Below, piece by piece: positions 42,331-51,979 of a stretch of DNA of 64,000 nucleotides. The DNA is taken from assembly GCF_004745645.1 (NCBI RefSeq), contig NZ_SRMB01000002.1:682001-746000 (forward strand), given 5' to 3'. Positions within the stretch are counted from its first letter, which is position 1. Each line of letters begins with the position of its first letter. The DNA comes from Hymenobacter metallicola (GTDB taxonomy: Bacteria > Bacteroidota > Bacteroidia > Cytophagales > Hymenobacteraceae). The translations under genes and the position numbers were made by a program. The notes under the pieces were generated by a model. That model was given only the letters and a program-made list of their open reading frames with translations, did not search any database and was not told where the DNA came from.

Positions 42331-43248
42331 ATGCCATCCGCCGCTACTCCGTCCCGGGCTGCCATTCTGGGCGCCTTTGCCATCGTCTACCTCATCTGGG
42401 GCTCCACGTATTTGGGTATCCGCTTTGCCATCGACAGTATGCCGCCCCTGCTCATGGCCGGGTCGCGCTACCTGCTGGCCGGCCTGCTGCTCTACGGCTT
42501 TATGCGGTGGCGGGGCGAGGCCGCTCCTACCCGGCAGGGCTGGGCCACGGCCCTTATTATTGGCATCTGCCTGCTGTCTTTCGGCAACGGGGGCGTCACG
42601 CTGGGCGAGCAGTACATTCCTTCGGGCATGACCTCCCTGCTGGTAGCCACCGTGCCGATGTTTCTGGCTCTGCTGGGCTGGCTAAGCGGGGTGGCCGCCC
42701 GGCCCACACCCTCGGTAGCCCTGGGCCTGGTCCTGGGTTTGGTGGGCGTGTACTTGCTGGCCCGCACGCCGGGGGCCAGTCACGTGGCTATTCCGGGGCA
42801 CGAAGCGGTGGGCATTACTTTGGTGCTGGTAGCAGCTTTGGTGTGGGCCATTGGCTCGTTGTACTCCAAGAAAAAGCAGGCGGCTTCCTCGCCTTTCCTG
42901 GCCGGGGGCATGCAAATGATGTGCGGGGGCGGGGCCATGCTGCTGATCGGCCTGGTGCGGGGCGAGGCCGCGGGCTTTGAGCTAAGCGCCGTGACCACCA
43001 AATCCTGGCTGGCCTATGCGTACCTGGTGACGTTTGGCTCCATCGTGGCCTTCTCGGCCTACATCTGGCTGCTCCGGGCCGTAGAGCCGGCTCTGGCGGG
43101 CACCTACGCTTTCGTCAACCCCGTAGTAGCCGTGCTGCTCGGCTGGGCCTTTGCCGGCGAGCAGCTGACGGTGGGCATGCTCGGCGGCGCGGCGCTTATC
43201 GTCGCAGCCGTCGTGTTGGTCGTGCTGGGCGGCCGAAAAAAAGCCTAG
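42331..43248 (+). CDS. EamA family (DMT superfamily) transporter
   Basis: A 305-residue integral membrane protein with ten predicted helices in two EamA repeats. The start IVYLIWGSTYLGIRFAID and the box FGNGGVTLGEQYIPSGMTSL mark the RhaT/YedA-like drug/metabolite transporter group; the second repeat ends with ALAGTYAFVNPVVAVLLGW. Substrate unknown. The ATG at MPSAATP is preferred over a TTG 6 bp upstream. Divergent from the M1 peptidase gene. Confidence 0.93.
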   Translation: MPSAATPSRAAILGAFAIVYLIWGSTYLGIRFAIDSMPPLLMAGSRYLLAGLLLYGFMRWRGEAAPTRQGWATALIIGICLLSFGNGGVTLGEQYIPSGMTSLLVATVPMFLALLGWLSGVAARPTPSVALGLVLGLVGVYLLARTPGASHVAIPGHEAVGITLVLVAALVWAIGSLYSKKKQAASSPFLAGGMQMMCGGGAMLLIGLVRGEAAGFELSAVTTKSWLAYAYLVTFGSIVAFSAYIWLLRAVEPALAGTYAFVNPVVAVLLGWAFAGEQLTVGMLGGAALIVAAVVLVVLGGRKKA

Positions 43249-43275
43249 CTCCTCCCCACGGAGTTTGGCTTGGTG

Positions 43276-43285
43276 GGTATACCCA
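43276..43285. promoter_or_regulatory. Palindrome GGGTATACCC
   Basis: A perfect 10-bp palindrome, extended by TTGG/CCAA-like flanks, 28 bp after the EamA stop and 156 bp before the haemoglobin gene. It could be a regulatory site for the latter; no further proof. Confidence 0.25.
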
Positions 43286-43440
43286 ACTACTTGCTAAAAG
43301 GCCTTAGCACGTGTGCAAACGTTTTTTCATGCTCTTATTACTATTTTTTATAATAAATATTCATAAAAATAGAGCGAAACTCGTGTAACCTGCGTAAATT
43401 CGCTACGTATTTGGTAGTCCAATACGCTTAGCTGCTGCTC

Positions 43441-43830
43441 ATGAAAACATCCGCTACTCTCCCCGACATCCGGACCGAAGGTGACATCAAAACTTTGGTT
43501 GACACGTTGTGTTCCAAAGCTACCAACGACACCCTGTTGGGTGCCCGGTTTGGTGCCGCCGCCCGGATTCACTGGCCTCACTACCTGACCACCCAATACC
43601 GCTACTGGAGCAGCACTCTGCTGGGCCACGGCACTCAGGAAGGTGAGCCCCTACCCGAGCAACTAGCCCTGCCTACCAGCGGCCCCCACATCGAACATTG
43701 GCTGAAGCTCTTTTCCTCGGCCGTCGAAGAATGCTTCGCCGGCTCGAAAGCAGAAGAAGCTAAAAAGCTGGCCCGTCAAATGGCCACCCGCCTCAGCATG
43801 AGCCGCACCCGCGAGCTGCCCGTCGACTAA
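43441..43830 (+). CDS. Group III truncated haemoglobin
   Basis: A 129-residue 2/2 globin. RTEGDIKTLVDTLCSKA begins the B-helix region; IHWPHYLTTQYRYWSSTLLG and PLPEQLALPTSGPHIEHWLKLF contain the E- and F-helix residues; the probable proximal His is His83. Group III (P) globins bind haem and diatomic gases; roles suggested include handling of NO and reactive species. The last 25 residues are Lys/Ala-rich. Monocistronic, AT-rich upstream region. Confidence 0.9.
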   Translation: MKTSATLPDIRTEGDIKTLVDTLCSKATNDTLLGARFGAAARIHWPHYLTTQYRYWSSTLLGHGTQEGEPLPEQLALPTSGPHIEHWLKLFSSAVEECFAGSKAEEAKKLARQMATRLSMSRTRELPVD

Positions 43831-43954
43831 TACCCTCCCACCCGCTTTCCTTTCCCACCCAACCTTTTTCCGCAATCCTGTTCTGGTTCCTCCTTTTCAC
43901 TCTCCCCACCCAATCAAACTTCAGCTCTCCACCACACTCTGAAGTTTAGCCCAT

Positions 43955-43990
43955 AAAAAAGCCCGTGCCGATCATGGCACGGGCTTTTTT
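43955..43990. terminator. Strong bidirectional terminator
   Basis: AAAAAAGCCCGTGCC pairs with GGCACGGGCTTTTTT over a 6-nt loop. It lies between the haemoglobin and the convergent proC gene. Confidence 0.92.
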
Positions 43991-44069
43991 GGGTCTATAG
44001 AGTAAGCATCACGTCGTAGGTTGCCCAGCCACCGGGTTCTTACCGGCCAGTATGAAGCGCCTGTACGCC

Positions 44070-44888
44070 CTAGTCTTCCTTGTACAGCTTGCCCGCCTTG
44101 TCGGCCGACAACCGGATGCCTTTGATCATGGCCGAGCTGAAACCGTGGTGTTCCATTTCATTCAGGCCCGCAATGGTACAACCTTTGGGCGAGGTCACTT
44201 TATCGATTTCCTGCTCGGGGTGGGATGCCAGCTGCAAGAGCAAATCGGCCGCGCCTTTAGCCGTCTGGGCGGCCATCTTCAGCGCATCGTGGGCATGGAA
44301 ACCAATTTCGGTACCGCCCTGCGATGCGGCCCGAATAGCGCGCAGGAAGAAGGCCACCCCGCAGGCGCACAGGGCCGTAGCCGAGGTCATGAGCTCTTCA
44401 TTGATGCGCACCGTCATGCCCACCGTATCGAACAGCTTTTCCACCAAGGCAATATCATCTTCCACATCCTGGTCGCTGGCGATGCAAGTCATGGATTGGC
44501 CAATGCCGATGGCGGTGTTGGGCATGGCTCGTACTACGCGCACCGGGGCCCCCGCCTGGGTACGAATGTCCTGGCAGCTAACCCCGGAAATAACCGAAAT
44601 CAGCAGGTGCTTGTCGGGGCTGATAGCACTCTTGATGCTGTCCAGGAGCTTATTGAGTTGTTGGGGCAGCACCGCCAGCACTACAATATCGGCTCCTGCT
44701 ACCGCCGCCAGATTGTCGGTGCTGGTATGAAACCCGGCCTGGGCCAGCGGAAGCAAAGCGGCAGCGTTACGGCGGGTGAGCGTAATTGATTCGGGGGCCG
44801 ACATACCGGCCTTTACCAGGCCTCTGGCCAGTGAAATGCCAATGTTGCCACTCCCTAGAATAGCAATCTTCGTTGTGGTAGTTTCCAT
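44070..44888 (-). CDS. proC: Pyrroline-5-carboxylate reductase
   Basis: A 272-residue reductase. The NAD(P) fold starts with KIAILGSGNIGISLARGLV; DIVVLAVLPQQL follows. The conserved RAMPNTAIGIG and the C-terminal TSPKGCTIAGLNEMEHHGF (PGGxT-type box with the K instead of G) are diagnostic. It catalyses the last step of proline synthesis, 1-pyrroline-5-carboxylate to proline. Length matches E. coli ProC (269). It lies alone between terminators. Confidence 0.94.
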   Translation of the reverse strand: METTTTKIAILGSGNIGISLARGLVKAGMSAPESITLTRRNAAALLPLAQAGFHTSTDNLAAVAGADIVVLAVLPQQLNKLLDSIKSAISPDKHLLISVISGVSCQDIRTQAGAPVRVVRAMPNTAIGIGQSMTCIASDQDVEDDIALVEKLFDTVGMTVRINEELMTSATALCACGVAFFLRAIRAASQGGTEIGFHAHDALKMAAQTAKGAADLLLQLASHPEQEIDKVTSPKGCTIAGLNEMEHHGFSSAMIKGIRLSADKAGKLYKED

Positions 44889-44961
44889 ACTTACTCCAGT
44901 TAAGTGCCTAAGGCAGCGGCGTAAACTAGCTGATTTTGTTCAGGTTGCTGCGTTATGAGCA

Positions 44962-45001
44962 TAAAAAAGGGCGACTCAGAAATCTGAGCCGCCCTTTTTA
45001 A
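44962..45001 (-). terminator. Terminator after odhB
   Basis: AAAAAAGGGCG-ACTCAGA pairs with TCTGAG-CCGCCCTTTTTA. On the minus strand it follows the odhB stop and precedes proC. Confidence 0.85.
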
Positions 45002-45019
45002 GATTGTAGGTCCTACCTA

Positions 45020-46702
45020 TTACACGCCCAGCAGCAGGCGGGTTGGGTCTTCCAGCAGCTCTTTCACGCGCACCAGGAACGACACCGACTCACGGCCGTC
45101 GATGATGCGGTGGTCGTAGCTCAGGGCCAGATACATCATGGGCCGAATTACCACCTGCCCGTTTTCGGCAATGGGGCGCTGCACGATGTTGTGCATGCCC
45201 AAAATGGCCGACTGCGGCGCGTTAATAATCGGGGTGCTCATCATGGAGCCGAACACGCCGCCGTTGGTGATGGTGAACGTACCGCCAGTCATCTGTTCGA
45301 TGGTCAGCTTGTTGTCGCGGGCCAGCGTAGCCAGGCGTACGATTTCCTTTTCAATGCCATCAAACGACAGCTCTTCGGCATTGCGAATCACGGGCACTAC
45401 CAAGCCTTTGGGGGCCGATACGGCGATGCTGATGTCGCAGAAGTCGTTGTACACGATATCGGTGCCGTCAATCTGGGCATTCACGGCGGGCCATTCTTTC
45501 AGGGCTACGCACACGGCCTTGGTAAAGAACGACATGAAGCCGAGGCCCACGCTGTGCTTTTCCTTGAACTTGTCTTTGAACTTGTTGCGCAGGTCCATGA
45601 TGGGCTGCATGTTCACCTCGTTGAAGGTGGTGAGCATGGCCGTTTCGTTTTTCACCGATACCAGGCGACGGGCCACGGTTTTGCGCAGGTTGCTCATCCG
45701 CTCCCGGCGCACGTTGCGGTTGCCTGAGGCAGCCGGAGCCGCTGGCGCCGCGGGCTTGGCAGCGGGGGCAGCCGAAGCCGGAGCAGCGGCCGGAGCTGGC
45801 GCCGCCGGACGGGCCTGGGCGTTCAGGGCGTCTTCCTTGGTAATACGGCCGTCACGACCCGAGCCTTGTACGTCGGCGGCGGAAATGCCTTTCTCGCCGA
45901 GAATCTTGCCTGCCGCCGGCGAAGGCGTGCCCGTGGCGTAGCTGCTGGCGCTGGCCGAAGCGGGAGCCGCCGCCGGGGCCGCTTGCGTCGCAGCCGGTGC
46001 TGCAGCCGGAGCCGGCGCGGCACTAGCGGCCCCGCTGCCGCCCTCAATGCGGGCAATAGTGGCCCCGATGCCGATGGTTTCGCCTTCCTTCACGGCGTGG
46101 CGCAGGGTGCCGGCACCTTCGGCGGGCAACTCAAACGTAGCCTTGTCCGATTCGAGCTCGGCAATGACTTCGTCGCGCTGCACCTGGGCTCCGTCGGGCT
46201 TGAGCCATTTGGCTACGGTTACTTCGGTAATAGACTCGCCCACCGCCGGAATCTTCATTTCGACGGTAGCGCCACCAGTGGCGGGAGCAGCGGGGGCCGC
46301 GGCCGTAGGCGTATCGGCCGAGCCAGCCTGCGACCCGCCGTAGCCCGACTGGTTGCTGGCCTGAGGGTTCTGCTCACCTTGGGTAACCGGGTCGGCAGCA
46401 GGGGCCGCGGCCGGCGCAGCGGCAGCTTGCGGCTGAGCTGCGGGAGCCGCCGGAGCGGCAGTGGCACCGTCGCCATCGATGCTGGCAATGGCAGTACCAA
46501 TGCCGATAGTTTCGCCCTCGGCCACTTTGATCTTCAGGATGCCGTCGGTTTCGGCGGGCAGCTCAAACGTGGCTTTATCGGACTCCAGCTCCGCAATAAC
46601 TTCGTCGCGCTTAACCGTGTCGCCGTCCTGCTTCAGCCATTTGGCAATGGTTACTTCGGTGATGGATTCGCCGACGGCGGGTATTTTAATTTCCAGACCC
46701 AT
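45020..46702 (-). CDS. odhB: Dihydrolipoyllysine-residue succinyltransferase (E2 of 2-oxoglutarate dehydrogenase)
   Basis: A 560-residue protein with two lipoyl domains (Lys43 and about Lys184, each in ESDKATFEL), joined by Ala/Pro linkers, then a peripheral-subunit-binding domain ([18 protein letters not shown] near 290) and a catalytic acyltransferase core ending in [15 protein letters not shown] (His about 529). It carries succinyl groups from E1 to CoA. Two lipoyl domains instead of the usual one in SucB are seen in many Bacteroidota. It is directly downstream of odhA, likely co-transcribed, with E3 from lpdA. Confidence 0.95.
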   Translation of the reverse strand: MGLEIKIPAVGESITEVTIAKWLKQDGDTVKRDEVIAELESDKATFELPAETDGILKIKVAEGETIGIGTAIASIDGDGATAAPAAPAAQPQAAAAPAAAPAADPVTQGEQNPQASNQSGYGGSQAGSADTPTAAAPAAPATGGATVEMKIPAVGESITEVTVAKWLKPDGAQVQRDEVIAELESDKATFELPAEGAGTLRHAVKEGETIGIGATIARIEGGSGAASAAPAPAAAPAATQAAPAAAPASASASSYATGTPSPAAGKILGEKGISAADVQGSGRDGRITKEDALNAQARPAAPAPAAAPASAAPAAKPAAPAAPAASGNRNVRRERMSNLRKTVARRLVSVKNETAMLTTFNEVNMQPIMDLRNKFKDKFKEKHSVGLGFMSFFTKAVCVALKEWPAVNAQIDGTDIVYNDFCDISIAVSAPKGLVVPVIRNAEELSFDGIEKEIVRLATLARDNKLTIEQMTGGTFTITNGGVFGSMMSTPIINAPQSAILGMHNIVQRPIAENGQVVIRPMMYLALSYDHRIIDGRESVSFLVRVKELLEDPTRLLLGV

Positions 46703-46796
46703 GGGAAGGGAGTTAGAAGAGTTTCAAGTGAAAGTAAAGCACGAAGCACTGACTTCGCGCCGCGCAGAACCGCAAGGGCCCTACGCACGGAACACA

Positions 46797-46837
46797 GCAA
46801 ACCGGCCCCCGCAAGCTAAGCAGGAAAGCCGGTTTGC
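46797..46837 (-). terminator. Inverted repeat between odhA and odhB
   Basis: GCAAACCGGC (46797-46806) pairs with GCCGGTTTGC (46828-46837) across a 21-nt loop, just after the odhA stop. There is no clear T-run, so it may be an attenuator or mRNA stabiliser instead of a full terminator. Confidence 0.4.
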
Positions 46838-46844
46838 GCTACCG

Positions 46845-49694
46845 CTAGTCAGTTTTTTGGGCGTTGGCCGCCGTTTCCTTAATGGTCTCGTCGGCTACGG
46901 CTTCCTTGGGCTTGTCAAAGGCACGACCAATTAGGTCTTTCTGCTCCTTGACGTGCACCTTGTTGTAGCCGGTTGCGGGCGAAGCCGAGGGCTTGCGGGC
47001 AATAACGTCTTCCAACTCGCGGCGCATGAAACGCAGCAGGTAATTCCAGTAACCCATGTTCTCCGGCTCTTCCTGCACCCAGTAAAGCTTGGCCTTGGGG
47101 TACTTGGCCAGTTCGGCGTCCAGCTGCTTCTTGGGGAAGGGGTGCAGCTGCTCCAGGCGCACGATGGCGACGTCGGTGCGGCCCGAGGTGCGCTGCTCTT
47201 CCAGTAAGTCGAAGTACACTTTGCCCGAGCACAGCAGCACACGCTTCACTTTCTTGGCGTCGGCGTACACGTCGCCGAGCACCTCGCGGAACGAACCCGA
47301 GGTAAACTCCTCCACCGGCGACACGCAGAGTGGGTGGCGCAGCATCGACTTGGGCGACATTACCACCAGGGGCTTGCGGAAGCTCCAGGTCAGCTGCCGG
47401 CGCAGGGCGTGGAAGAAGTTGGCCGGCGTGGTCATGTTGGCCACGATGATGTTGTTCTCGGCCGCCAGCTGCAGGAACCGCTCGGGACGGGCGTTGGAGT
47501 GCTCCGGGCCCTGGCCTTCGTAGCCGTGGGGCAGCTGCAGCACTACGCCGTTCATGCGCTGCCACTTGCTCTCACTCGATACGATGAACTGGTCAATCAT
47601 GGTTTGGGCGCCGTTGGCGAAGTCGCCGAACTGGGCCTCCCAAATCACCAGGGCCGTGGGGTTGGCCATGGCGTAGCCGAATTCAAAGCCCAGCACCGCG
47701 TACTCGCTCAGGAGCGAATTGTAGATGCTCAGCTTCTCCTGGCCTTCACCGATGTAGTTGAGCGAGTTGTAGGGGGCCGAGGTTTCGGCGTCGTGCAGTA
47801 CGGCGTGACGGTGCGAGAAGGTACCGCGCTGCACGTCCTGCCCGCTGACGCGCACAATGTGCTTTTCGCTGAGCAAGGAGCCGTAGGCCAGCAACTCGCC
47901 AGCAGCCCAGTTCAGCACGCGGGTTTCGAAGAACATCTTCTTGCGCTCCTCCATCAGCTTTTCAATCTGCTTCAGGGGGCGGAAGCCTTCGGGCAGCGTG
48001 GTCAGCGCCTTACCGACTTTCTGCACGATTTCCTCGCTGATGCCGGTTTCGGGCGACTGGTCGAAGTCCTCGGGCTTGGAGCGGCGCAGACTACGCCACT
48101 CGTTTTCCAGCGCCTGGTAGTTGTAGGGCAGCGGCTTCTGCTTCACCATGTCGAGGCGGGCCTGCAGGGTGTCGCGGAACTCCTTGTCCATCTGAGCAGC
48201 CAGCTGTGCGTCCACGTCGCCGCGCTGCACCAGCGTCGCGTTGTAGACTTCGCGCGGGTTCTGGTGCTTGCTGATGATGTTGTAGAGCGTGGGCTGGGTG
48301 AACTTGGGCTCATCCGACTCATTGTGGCCGTGGCGGCGGTAGCACACCATATCGATGAAGATATCGGCGTGGAACTGCTGGCGGTACTCGGTAGCCAGGC
48401 GCACGGCAAACACCACGGCTTCGGGGTCGTCGCCGTTCACGTGCAGCACCGGCGCGTCGATAATCTTGGCCAGGTCCGTGCTGTAGATGGATGAGCGGGC
48501 GTCCTCGAAGTCAGTGGTGAAACCAACCTGGTTGTTAATCACGAAGTGAATCGTGCCGCCGGTCTTGTAGCCTTCCAGCTGCGACATCTGCGTCACTTCG
48601 TAGCCAATACCTTGGCCGGCCAGAGCGGCGTCGCCGTGGATGAGGATGGGCAGAATCTGGTGGTAGTCGCCGCCGTACTGGTGCTCAATCTTGGCCCGCA
48701 CGAAGCCTTCCACCACGGGGTTTACGGCTTCGAGGTGCGACGGGTTGGGCGCCAGCTTCAGGTTCACCTTGCGGCCGCCTTCAGTGTCGACTTCCGACGA
48801 GTAGCCCATGTGGTACTTCACGTCGCCGTCGCCCATGGTCAAATCCGGTACGGCCGTCCCCTCGAATTCCGAGAAGATCTGCTCGTAGGTTTTGCCCATG
48901 ATGTTGGCCAGCACGTTGAGGCGGCCACGGTGGGCCATACCAATCATCACCTCATTCACGCCCAGCTCGGAAGCCTTATTGATAATGGCGTCGAGGGCGG
49001 GAATGGTAGTTTCGCCGCCTTCCAGGGAGAAGCGCTTCTGGCCCAGAAATTTGGTGTGCAGGAAGTTCTCGAAGACCACAGCCTCGTTGAGCTTCTTCAG
49101 GATGCGCTTCTTGTACTCTACGCCGGGGTTGAAGGCCAACGAGTCCTTCTCCACCTTGGCCCGGAACCAATCCAGGATCTGCGGGTCGCGGATGTACATG
49201 TACTCAAAGCCGATGCTGCGCGTGTAGATTTTCTCGAGAGCAGCAATGATGTCGCGCAGCTTGGCACCGGTGCCCAGGCCCAGCACTTCGCCGGTTTTAA
49301 ACGGGGTATCCAAGTCGGCTTCGCTCAACCCGAAGTCGGCAATGTCGAGGCGGGCTTTGCGGTCTTTGCGCTCCCGCACCGGGTTGGTTTTGGCGCGCAA
49401 GTGGCCACGGCTGCGGTAGGCATGAATCAGGTTGCTGACCTGGGTTTCCTTGTCGGCGGCCACCGTATCCACGGCCCGGATCGGGCCGGCACCGTCGGTA
49501 GAGGCCGAGGTGCTTAGCACACCGGAGCCTGCGGGCTGGGCTTCGCCCTCAGCGGGGTACTGCTGGGAGAAGTCAAAGCCTTCAAAGAATTTGCGCCAGC
49601 CGAAGTCTACCGATTCGGGGTCGGCCTGATAAGCCTTGTAGAGCTGGTCGATGTAGTCGCCATGGGCGTTGGCGATATAGGAGTAAGCGTCCAT
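46845..49694 (-). CDS. odhA: 2-oxoglutarate dehydrogenase E1 component
   Basis: A 949-residue ThDP enzyme. N-terminal helix MDAYSYIANAHGDYIDQLY and DPESVDFGWRKFFEGF bind the complex core. ThDP region: HGDAALAGQGIGYE near residue 355; GHNESDEPKFTQP, GTFSHRHAVLHD and LPHGYEGQGPEHSNARPERF are typical SucA/OdhA signatures. It decarboxylates 2-oxoglutarate in the TCA cycle and passes succinyl to OdhB. I prefer the ATG at MDAYSY to a GTG 45 bp upstream. Confidence 0.96.
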   Translation of the reverse strand: MDAYSYIANAHGDYIDQLYKAYQADPESVDFGWRKFFEGFDFSQQYPAEGEAQPAGSGVLSTSASTDGAGPIRAVDTVAADKETQVSNLIHAYRSRGHLRAKTNPVRERKDRKARLDIADFGLSEADLDTPFKTGEVLGLGTGAKLRDIIAALEKIYTRSIGFEYMYIRDPQILDWFRAKVEKDSLAFNPGVEYKKRILKKLNEAVVFENFLHTKFLGQKRFSLEGGETTIPALDAIINKASELGVNEVMIGMAHRGRLNVLANIMGKTYEQIFSEFEGTAVPDLTMGDGDVKYHMGYSSEVDTEGGRKVNLKLAPNPSHLEAVNPVVEGFVRAKIEHQYGGDYHQILPILIHGDAALAGQGIGYEVTQMSQLEGYKTGGTIHFVINNQVGFTTDFEDARSSIYSTDLAKIIDAPVLHVNGDDPEAVVFAVRLATEYRQQFHADIFIDMVCYRRHGHNESDEPKFTQPTLYNIISKHQNPREVYNATLVQRGDVDAQLAAQMDKEFRDTLQARLDMVKQKPLPYNYQALENEWRSLRRSKPEDFDQSPETGISEEIVQKVGKALTTLPEGFRPLKQIEKLMEERKKMFFETRVLNWAAGELLAYGSLLSEKHIVRVSGQDVQRGTFSHRHAVLHDAETSAPYNSLNYIGEGQEKLSIYNSLLSEYAVLGFEFGYAMANPTALVIWEAQFGDFANGAQTMIDQFIVSSESKWQRMNGVVLQLPHGYEGQGPEHSNARPERFLQLAAENNIIVANMTTPANFFHALRRQLTWSFRKPLVVMSPKSMLRHPLCVSPVEEFTSGSFREVLGDVYADAKKVKRVLLCSGKVYFDLLEEQRTSGRTDVAIVRLEQLHPFPKKQLDAELAKYPKAKLYWVQEEPENMGYWNYLLRFMRRELEDVIARKPSASPATGYNKVHVKEQKDLIGRAFDKPKEAVADETIKETAANAQKTD

Positions 49695-49846
49695 AGAAGA
49701 AGGAGCTGGGTGAAGTGGCGTAAATGTATTACGCTTCACAATAAGGCAAAAACCTAAATTCGATTACACAAATATGGCTCTTTATCAAAAGCTTATTTCG
49801 GTAACCATGCATTTCGGTTTCTGGTGCCAGACAATCTATCTAAAAA

Positions 49847-49887
49847 AAGCACAAAGCTTTCCTGCGTTAACGGAAAGCTTTGCGCTT
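49847..49887 (-). terminator. Terminator after the MRJP-like lipoprotein gene
   Basis: AAGCACAAAGCTTTCC pairs with GGAAAGCTTTGCGCTT (one mismatch) over a 9-nt loop, followed on the minus strand by TTTTTTAG. It ends the lipoprotein gene before odhA. Confidence 0.78.
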
Positions 49888-49897
49888 CAGGGGCTTA

Positions 49898-51091
49898 TTA
49901 TTTTGGCATTGCCATCTTAAAAATTCGATACGGCTGGTCTTGACGCCCGACGCCCTTGTTCCAGGTTGGTGTTTTGTGGATAGCCGAGGTAGTTACATAC
50001 ACAGTACCATCGGCAGTGAAGGCAAACGTATCGGGCCACTGCAGGCGTTCATCCTGCACTACCGTTTCAATTTTGCCGGCGGGAGTGCGCCGCTTAATAG
50101 AGTGGTCTTCGAAAGCCGTCAAATACAGATTGTTGGCCGCATCGATTTCCATTCCGTCGCAGGCGGGCACTTGGCCCAGGTCTTCTATTTGCTGAGCTAG
50201 TTGGGCATCCGACAAAGCCGCATTACGCAAAGCGTCGGTTTTGATACGGTACAGCTTGTAGCTGGTCAGGGGTTTCCAATACAGATATTGCAAGTCTTGA
50301 CTCAAGGCGATGCCATCGGCATTGATACGGGCCCGCTTACCAGCCGCGTTTATCATTTCATGACCATCAGCTTTAATATTCAGGGTGGTATCGGCCAGCA
50401 TGGAAGCATGTTTGGGCAGCAGCCGGCGGGCCTTGCTCGTTTTTAGGTCCACAACTACCAGGCTACCTTCCCCCGACTCGGTGATGTAGGCATACTTATT
50501 TTCGGTGTCGATGCGCACGTCGTTGAGGTAGGATTTGCGCGGAGCGACGCTTTCGGGAAAGCTGATATTCAGCACCACTTGGTTGGTCTTCGGATCTATC
50601 TTGACCAGTTTGGGTCCACCGGGCACCGTGGCCTTCAGGCCGGGCGCAGCCGGGTCGAGCACCCAGAGCATACCCGTTTTATCGGCGTACACACTCTGCG
50701 GACAAATCCAGTGCTTCTGGGGCTCGTTGCGGGTCGTTTCGTTCCACGTACACCACGTTGCATCCGGATAAGGCTTCACCGAGCCATCCTTGCCGATTTC
50801 GGCAATGGGAGCTACCGGGTTATCATCCCAGCGCGGAAAGTCGCCAAACACGCGTCCGTCGGGCAGTACGGCTACGCCCACAATTTGCGGTTCGCGAAAC
50901 TCCGCCACTACCTGCAGCGGCGAGTTGGCCGGGGTTACCGAACCGGCAACGGCTGTCGAATCGGAAGATGAAGCAGCCGTCGTACCGTCGGGCTTACTCG
51001 GGGAAGAGCAACCGACTATACTCACGAATGCTAGCAAACTGCTGCCGGTTAAAAGACGCAGGCTAGGCTGGGAAAGGGAAAGATTACGCAT
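49898..51091 (-). CDS. Lipoprotein with yellow/major-royal-jelly-like propeller
   Basis: A 397-residue lipoprotein (lipobox SIVGC, Cys near 28), followed by a Ser/Thr-rich spacer. The rest is an SMP-30/NHL-like propeller of the yellow/major royal jelly type: VVAEFREPQIVGVAVLPDGR, HWICPQSVYADKTGMLWVLD, YLNDVRIDTENKYAYITESG, and ALSQDLQYLYWKPLTSYKLY. Members are annotated as L-dopachrome tautomerase-related; activity unproven for bacteria. Located on the outer membrane or surface. Confidence 0.82.
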   Translation of the reverse strand: MRNLSLSQPSLRLLTGSSLLAFVSIVGCSSPSKPDGTTAASSSDSTAVAGSVTPANSPLQVVAEFREPQIVGVAVLPDGRVFGDFPRWDDNPVAPIAEIGKDGSVKPYPDATWCTWNETTRNEPQKHWICPQSVYADKTGMLWVLDPAAPGLKATVPGGPKLVKIDPKTNQVVLNISFPESVAPRKSYLNDVRIDTENKYAYITESGEGSLVVVDLKTSKARRLLPKHASMLADTTLNIKADGHEMINAAGKRARINADGIALSQDLQYLYWKPLTSYKLYRIKTDALRNAALSDAQLAQQIEDLGQVPACDGMEIDAANNLYLTAFEDHSIKRRTPAGKIETVVQDERLQWPDTFAFTADGTVYVTTSAIHKTPTWNKGVGRQDQPYRIFKMAMPK

Positions 51092-51414
51092 GCCGGATTG
51101 TATTTTTTAGAAAGTAATTTGTAACAAAACAGGTTAGACCCCTGCACTATTGCTTACGACTTCGTCCTTCCGGGGTTCTCCTTGTCTTAGCCTATCCCAC
51201 GCTTCCAGCCCGTTTTTACCCGTACCAGGGGTTTTTTTATTGGTTTTACAATAATTATTATTACTTTGGTATAAGTTTTAATCGTCTAACCCTGACAAAT
51301 ACCCGCCTTTGGCAACCTTTTAGTCGTCTAGAGAGTTAACCCCATCTTGCCCGCCTTCCACATAGGCAACCCATTCTCTTCGGGTGTGAAGAAGAGTCCA
51401 CGAATCTAACTGTC
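51092..51414. promoter_or_regulatory. Divergent promoter region
   Basis: TTG (51240-51242) and TTACTTTG (51261-51268), one base off TAnnTTTG, with 18 bp spacing form a possible promoter for the double-psi-barrel-like gene, giving a leader of about 140 nt. The stretch is AT-rich. Nothing else definite was seen. Confidence 0.35.
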
Positions 51415-51918
51415 ATGTCTATTGCCTTAGTCCTACTGACCCTTCTCTTCCCCCCGCGGCCCACGTTTTCCGCTGCTCTCCCTTCTACCGTTGCTCATCT
51501 TAGCCCACGCACGGTAGCTTTCGTTTCTGCTCCAGTTATCGCCAAACGCCCCCCGCGCCGGCTGCCGGTTTACCGAGTAACGGCCACCATTTATGAGCCA
51601 GAGGTTCGGCAGACTGATTCCGACCCTTTTGTAACGGCCGACAACTCCCGCATCCGCCGCAAACATTCCAGCAAAGACCGGTGGATGGCCCTGTCCCGCG
51701 ACCTGCTCAAGAAGTGGGGCGGCGACTTTGACTACGGTGACTCCGTACGCGTTAGCGGTATTTCCCCCAAGCTCGATGGGGTGTACATCGTCCACGACAC
51801 GATGAATCGTCGGCACCGCCACTGCATGGACATCTTGGCGGCCAAGTGGGAAAACCTCGACGAAATGTGGAAAAACGTTAAGATTACAAAGGTCGAGCCC
51901 CGGTGGCGCGCCAGCTAA
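51415..51918 (+). CDS. Secreted 3D/RlpA-like double-psi beta-barrel protein
   Basis: A 167-residue protein with an N-terminal hydrophobic signal segment (MSIALVLLTLLFP). The core VTATIYEPEVRQTDSDPFVTA, RWMALSRDLLKKWGG, YGDSVRVSG and GVYIVHDTMNRRHRHCMDILA has the three aspartates of the 3D (Asp-Asp-Asp) domain: D in QTDSDPF, D in VHD and D in MDIL. This fold is found in lytic transglycosylase MltA and related peptidoglycan enzymes. A role in cell-wall turnover is possible; the long basic linker before the fold is unusual. Confidence 0.72.
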   Translation: MSIALVLLTLLFPPRPTFSAALPSTVAHLSPRTVAFVSAPVIAKRPPRRLPVYRVTATIYEPEVRQTDSDPFVTADNSRIRRKHSSKDRWMALSRDLLKKWGGDFDYGDSVRVSGISPKLDGVYIVHDTMNRRHRHCMDILAAKWENLDEMWKNVKITKVEPRWRAS

Positions 51919-51979
51919 CTTGTATTTTTTCCTCGTCCGCCTTCCCCAATCCTGGCCTGCTGCCCTTTCTGCGGTAGCC

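Noticed and set aside
47334..48494. Open frames opposite odhA
   Set aside because: They lie wholly inside a firmly identified E1 gene and have antisense composition.
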